NCBI GenBank assembly: GCA_023014365.1
Contig: JAEBUN010000004.1
Coordinates: 2,542,001-2,606,000, forward strand
Origin: Lepiota brunneoincarnata
Taxonomy: Eukaryota > Basidiomycota > Agaricomycetes > Agaricales > Agaricaceae
Reading direction: 5' to 3'
DNA length: 64,000 bases
The position numbers were made by a program, and so were the translations under genes. The number at the start of each line of letters is the position of its first letter. Position 1 is the stretch's first letter. Below the pieces are notes generated by a model that was not told the DNA's origin, did no database searches, and worked only from the letters and a program-made list of their open reading frames with translations. Of this stretch, positions 60,322-64,000 are shown piece after piece.

Positions 60322-61273
60322 TTACCAAACATTTAGAGATCGGCAGTCGTATATACAATATTCTGGGTAGCTGGGGGAAGAAATACCACTATTGGTGTAG
60401 TTCACACTAACCAGAATAGGACCAATATACAGGTCCGGGTCGCTCGGTGGCGGAGGGGAACAATTAGGTTTTTCTAGATTCACAAGGAGGACAAAAGTCG
60501 GCTTGCGGTGGCGGTAGCAGCCTTTTCCCGGTCTGAAATTCTCATACATATCGGTCCTGACAGCTCATGTGAGTATCTGGATAACTTTTACAAACGATGA
60601 TGCCGAGAGGGACATCTGGCTGATCTGGAAGAAGACACTAGGATTTATTTTATCCAAGACAAAAAAAGGCCGTCAACGAATAGTTTTGGAAACATGGCCC
60701 CTATGCTATGGTATGTACGTGGGGTCTTGAAACTCAGAAGATGTGTTGGCTGGAGGTGTTGCTGTTGGCACATAGCGTCTTTTTATGTATTCGCGGATTT
60801 GGCCACAAGAAACTCGAGTACATAGGGGAAGCATGCACCCTTCGCCCTTTGAACAGACGCTCTCTCATCAGAACCGCCTCAACAACCCACTGTTCTCGTG
60901 TCAATAGGGGCAGTCATACAGGAAGGTATGAACCAATTCATGCCGACGTGTGCGGGTAGACATCCATGCTTGGCACGTTAATTACCTTGGCTTGACCGAC
61001 TCAGGGAGGGGGGGGGGGTTAAAGATGATGGATTCATGCCTGATGGGTGAGTTGTGTTACACAAGTTGCCGCAGCGGAGTTTGGCTATGGTAAGTTTCGT
61101 TGCTCGGATGTGAATATGTTCAGGTTATCATTCGTCATATGCTAGATAGTACAAGGTATATGATTAAATCAATACAAAGCGCGCAATAGCTAGTTCACTC
61201 GTTTAGAATAATGTAGAGCGGACAAGAAAAGGTAAGTCACGTTGAACCAATAAACGCAAGAACCCGACAACTA
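60322..61273. other. Intergenic region, about 950 bases
   Basis: No coding signal is recognised. It contains an 11-base G run at 61008-61018. Probably the 3' flank of the fasciclin gene. Confidence 0.35.
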
Positions 61274-62031
61274 TCAATCCACCGAAATAGCCCCATCGAT
61301 GAGGTACAGGACCCCGTTTGAAGCCTAGTATTCGATTCAATCAGAGGGGGATTTAATTCTTCAACAAACTCAAGATGCATACCTTCTTCATACCAATGAT
61401 ATGAATGCCGCTCTCGAGGGTAACACGAGTCCATTCCGGACCATTGTCGCTATTGAGGCTGAAAGCTATTGATTTGCCTTGCAATAAGGTCTGGTATTCT
61501 GCCGATTCGAGGCGAATGGGAGATTCCTATCAAATGAAGTTTAATAAAGTAAAGGAGTCAACTAGGGGCTATATGTACCGGAATGATATGGGCTGAAACC
61601 CAGCGCTCAACATTGGCTCGAGACCGTTTATGGAACTCCTCTTCAGAAATCTCGACTTCACTATCAAGGGCAGTAGAGCCTTGTCCCTGGTGACTAGGTT
61701 CGAACGATTAAGTGTGTCGTCAGGCGAGTATTGGAGTAAATGGGGCGCACGGTTTCCTCGCAAGAGCCATGACTGCCTTGTTTGTTGGTGCAAGGAGAGT
61801 AAAGTCAGCATCCCTGTCCTCGAACATCTTGCTGAGCTTCAGTTCACGGGCATAGGAATAGAAGATGGAGACAGATGATTCGAGTGTGAGGAGGTCGGAC
61901 AACATGGGCTGGGAACGAATTTGTGGCTCAAATGGCTTGTCACTGTATTCCATAACGACCTGCTCTCCGACTGAGGCAAAGGCGATGGACAAGGAGGATA
62001 GAAGGAGGAACGAAAGTTGCTGGAGCTTCAT
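61274..62031 (-). CDS. Secreted fasciclin (FAS1) domain protein
   Basis: FAS1 proteins act in cell adhesion and at the fungal surface. The start at 62031 gives a clean signal peptide, MKLQQLSFLLLSSLSIAFAS. After a short lead (MLSDLLTLESSVSIFYSYAR) the FAS1 motifs appear: LKLSKMFEDRDADFTLLAPT with NKAVMAL (H1 box), then a degenerate central part, EYQTLLQGKSIAFSLNSDNG (strand-rich core), ESGIHIIGMKK and ASNGVLYLIDGAISVD (H2-like final box). The protein stops there, without a GPI-type tail. Length is about 200 residues, a single FAS1 domain. About three introns are visible; the last lies just before ASNGVLYLID. Confidence 0.85.
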
Positions 62032-62400
62032 GGTGGCAGACGGAATGAGGTCCCTTGGAACTGGAGCAACAGCCCGGTGTTCGGCAACTTCCGATCACTC
62101 GGTATTATTGCCAGAGAAATCCAAGCCGTCTACCAGTGTTAAACCCTTCACAATATTTACCTTGTTTCACAATACTCACACACCCTACTCACCTCCAATT
62201 CTGATACCGTGTGATCCTGTCGGGGTATCCTCGTAGCATGGCCCCATGAACTTCTCGTCATTTATTCCTCACGCATGAGCTAACATTAGCAACAATCCCA
62301 CATATAAAAACAAAAGCCAACGGAAACCGCATGTTGAAGGCCCACTTTCCCAGAAACTAATATCCTTCCTCGACAACAAAGATAACGACTGCATCCAGAC
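62032..62400. other. Divergent intergenic region, about 370 bases
   Basis: It carries promoters for the FAS1 gene (-) and the aldo-keto reductase gene (+). Confidence 0.4.
62303..62309 (+). promoter_or_regulatory. TATA box of the aldo-keto reductase gene
   Basis: TATAAAA lies 92 bases upstream of the ATG at 62401. Position and match are good; function is inferred. Confidence 0.5.
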
Positions 62401-64000
62401 ATGGCCAGCGGCGCTGACGTCAAAGTCGAGTTTAATCCAAAGAATATGCCGTTCAGGCGGCTGGGGTCTAGTGGTCTTCGTGTGCCCGTTTTTTCGGTCG
62501 GAGGATGTCAGTGATCATGGGTAATCGCTTCAGCTCTGCAGACACTCATATCGCTTAGGGCTTACTCTCGGAGGCACAGTTGTAGGCGATCCGGCCAAGG
62601 TATTCCATAGAGCTGTACATCCCAATCCCGGATCGTGTCATATCTGATCTATCAACTAGGAAATCATGAAAACTGCCTTTGAAGCCGGAATAAACCTGTT
62701 TGACACCGCCGAAGAATATACTGATGGTAAATCAGAGATCGAAATGTAGGTTATACGCTTTGGCTTCAGGCTCCTGCATTTCACAGAACACTGCAATGTA
62801 TTGTGATACAGGGGGAGGGTGATCAAAGAACTTGGGTTTCGCCGTACGGATCTCGTCATCACAACCAAGATATATTGGGGTCCAAGAGGTGGCCCTAATG
62901 ATACTGGATTGTCCCGAAAACAGTGAAGCTATTTGACCCTGTCATTTAAATTGATATTGACTCACTGACTCCTAGCATTATCGAAGGAACAAAGGAAAGC
63001 TTGCAGCGGCTGGGGCTGGATTATGTGGACGTTGTTTTCGCCCACCGCCCTGATATTACGGGTACGTACCTCCTTCCACACCCGACCGTTGGGTTAATAG
63101 TGCCGGCGCGTGCAGTCCCCATGGAAGAGGTTGTTCGGGCTTTCAACTGGGTCATCGATAAAGGATTGGTAGGTCTAATGGGAGCTTCGCTTACCAACGC
63201 ACTGACTACTGACGGCGGACCAGGCATTCTACTGGGGGACGTCCGAATGGAGTGCTCGCCAGATTGAAGAGGCTTGGCGTAAGCAAGCACGAAGGTTAAG
63301 CCAACCTTGCAACTAAATTCTGAACTTGACAGACGTCGCGGATAAGCACGGACTCATGGGTCCAGTTGCTGAACAGTGCCAGCACCAGTGAGTTAAATAA
63401 CTCCGGGGCAGACAAAACCTTGATGCCTCCCCTCCCGTAGCATGTTCCACCGCGAAAGAGCGGAGAGTGAATATGAGTGAGGACAACTAGATGGGCGCGG
63501 AGTACTTGATCTCATGTCCCTCCCAGTCCGCTGTACAGGAAGTATGGACTTGGAACCACCGCGTTCTCCTGCTTGGCAGGTGGTCTCTTGACTGGAAAAG
63601 TGAGTGTGTTTGAGTCAAGCCTAAAGAAGGTTGTTTCACCGATCGACTCTATGCAGTACAACAACGGTATCCCCCCTGGCTCTCGTTATGACACTCACGC
63701 GACGTTCTTCTCGAAGACCATTGAGTCTCTCAAGACACCAGAAGGTCAAGAGAAAATCAGGAAGGTTAGAGAGTTGACGAAGCTCGCGGAAGGTACTACC
63801 ACCACCATCACTCAAGGCAGAATCCTATTTTATTACTGACTTTGTACTAGAATTAAATGCGACTACTCAAGCGCTCGCCCTCGCCTGGGTTGCAAGGAAT
63901 CCTAATACCTCTACTGTCCTCTTGGGAGTGACGAGCGCTGATCAATTGCGTGAGAACCTGAAGGCGGTCGAAGTCATGCCCAAGTTGACGCCAGAGATAA
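62401..64000 (+). CDS. Aldo-keto reductase, voltage-gated potassium channel beta-subunit-like (truncated by the window edge)
   Basis: An NADPH-dependent oxidoreductase of the Kv-beta/AKR6 type is inferred. From ATG 62401: [35 protein letters not shown]. The catalytic tetrad is visible: Asp and Tyr in [15 protein letters not shown], Lys in [10 protein letters not shown] and His in VVFAHRPD. Then come [49 protein letters not shown] (cofactor-side loop) and [19 protein letters not shown] with LLTGK. Towards the 3' end, [19 protein letters not shown] matches the C-terminal NADPH-binding helix of the family. The gene runs off the right edge before the stop. About eight introns are inferred. Confidence 0.9.

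Noticed and set aside
1..64000. CRISPR array, prokaryotic operon, phage or transposase gene
   Set aside because: No regularly spaced repeats, no transposase or integrase motifs and no terminal inverted repeats were seen; the gene structure is intron-rich eukaryotic.

Overview
This window looks like nuclear DNA from a filamentous basidiomycete, most probably an Agaricomycete. Genes lie on both strands at about one per 2.5 kb. Almost all are cut by many short (about 50-60 nt) GT-AG introns. The gene set is fungal: a DASH/Dam1 kinetochore subunit (Ask1), a class IV chitin synthase, a Whi2-type BTB protein, a LAM-type sterol transfer protein, a CorA-type transporter with the GMNF motif, a DM9 plus vWA protein and an F-box/leucine-rich protein. 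The style recalls Rhizoctonia-like fungi, but the genus is not proved from sequence alone.

Layout. 1.1-2.1 kb: RidA deaminase (+). 2.2-3.3 kb: proteasome alpha-5 (-). 3.6-6.4 kb: two tandem inositol monophosphatase genes (+). 6.8-9.7 kb: MFS sugar transporter (+), convergent with a secreted DUF5695-type protein (-, 9.8-12.8 kb). 12.8-15.7 kb: gene-poor gap. 15.7-17.3 kb: mitochondrial TPR protein (+). 17.7-19.7 kb: Ask1 (+). 19.7-22.3 kb: DM9/vWA protein (-). 23-25.8 kb: Ser/Arg-rich unknown (-). 26.3-27.3 kb: Whi2-like (-). 27.9-32.5 kb: chitin synthase (-). 34.2-35.9 kb: CRAL-TRIO/Sec14 protein (+). 36.8-41.2 kb: very large disordered protein (-). 41.9-44.7 kb: CorA-like transporter (+). 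46.8-47.8 kb: homeodomain protein (-). 48.8-51.6 kb: copper amine oxidase (+). 52.1-55.3 kb: GRAM/VASt (LAM) protein (-). 55.7-57.6 kb: F-box protein (-). 58.9-59.6 kb: unknown (-). 60.2 kb: tRNA-Tyr with intron (+). 61.3-62.0 kb: fasciclin protein (-). 62.4 kb to the edge: aldo-keto reductase (+, truncated).

The genes are mostly unrelated housekeeping, cell-wall, transport and signalling functions, with no metabolic cluster or obvious mobile element. The most striking property of the text is that nearly every conserved coding region contains one or more frame breaks, and almost all resolve to a net single-base insertion, often in a short homopolymer. This includes an essential proteasome gene, so draft-assembly error is a better explanation than mass pseudogenisation. 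Spans below are therefore gene spans from start to stop codon including introns; the spliced frame needs those bases corrected. I did not find a clear, previously undescribed system. The best candidates for a second look are the DM9-vWA protein, the transporter/DUF5695 pair, the tandem phosphatases and the two large disordered proteins.
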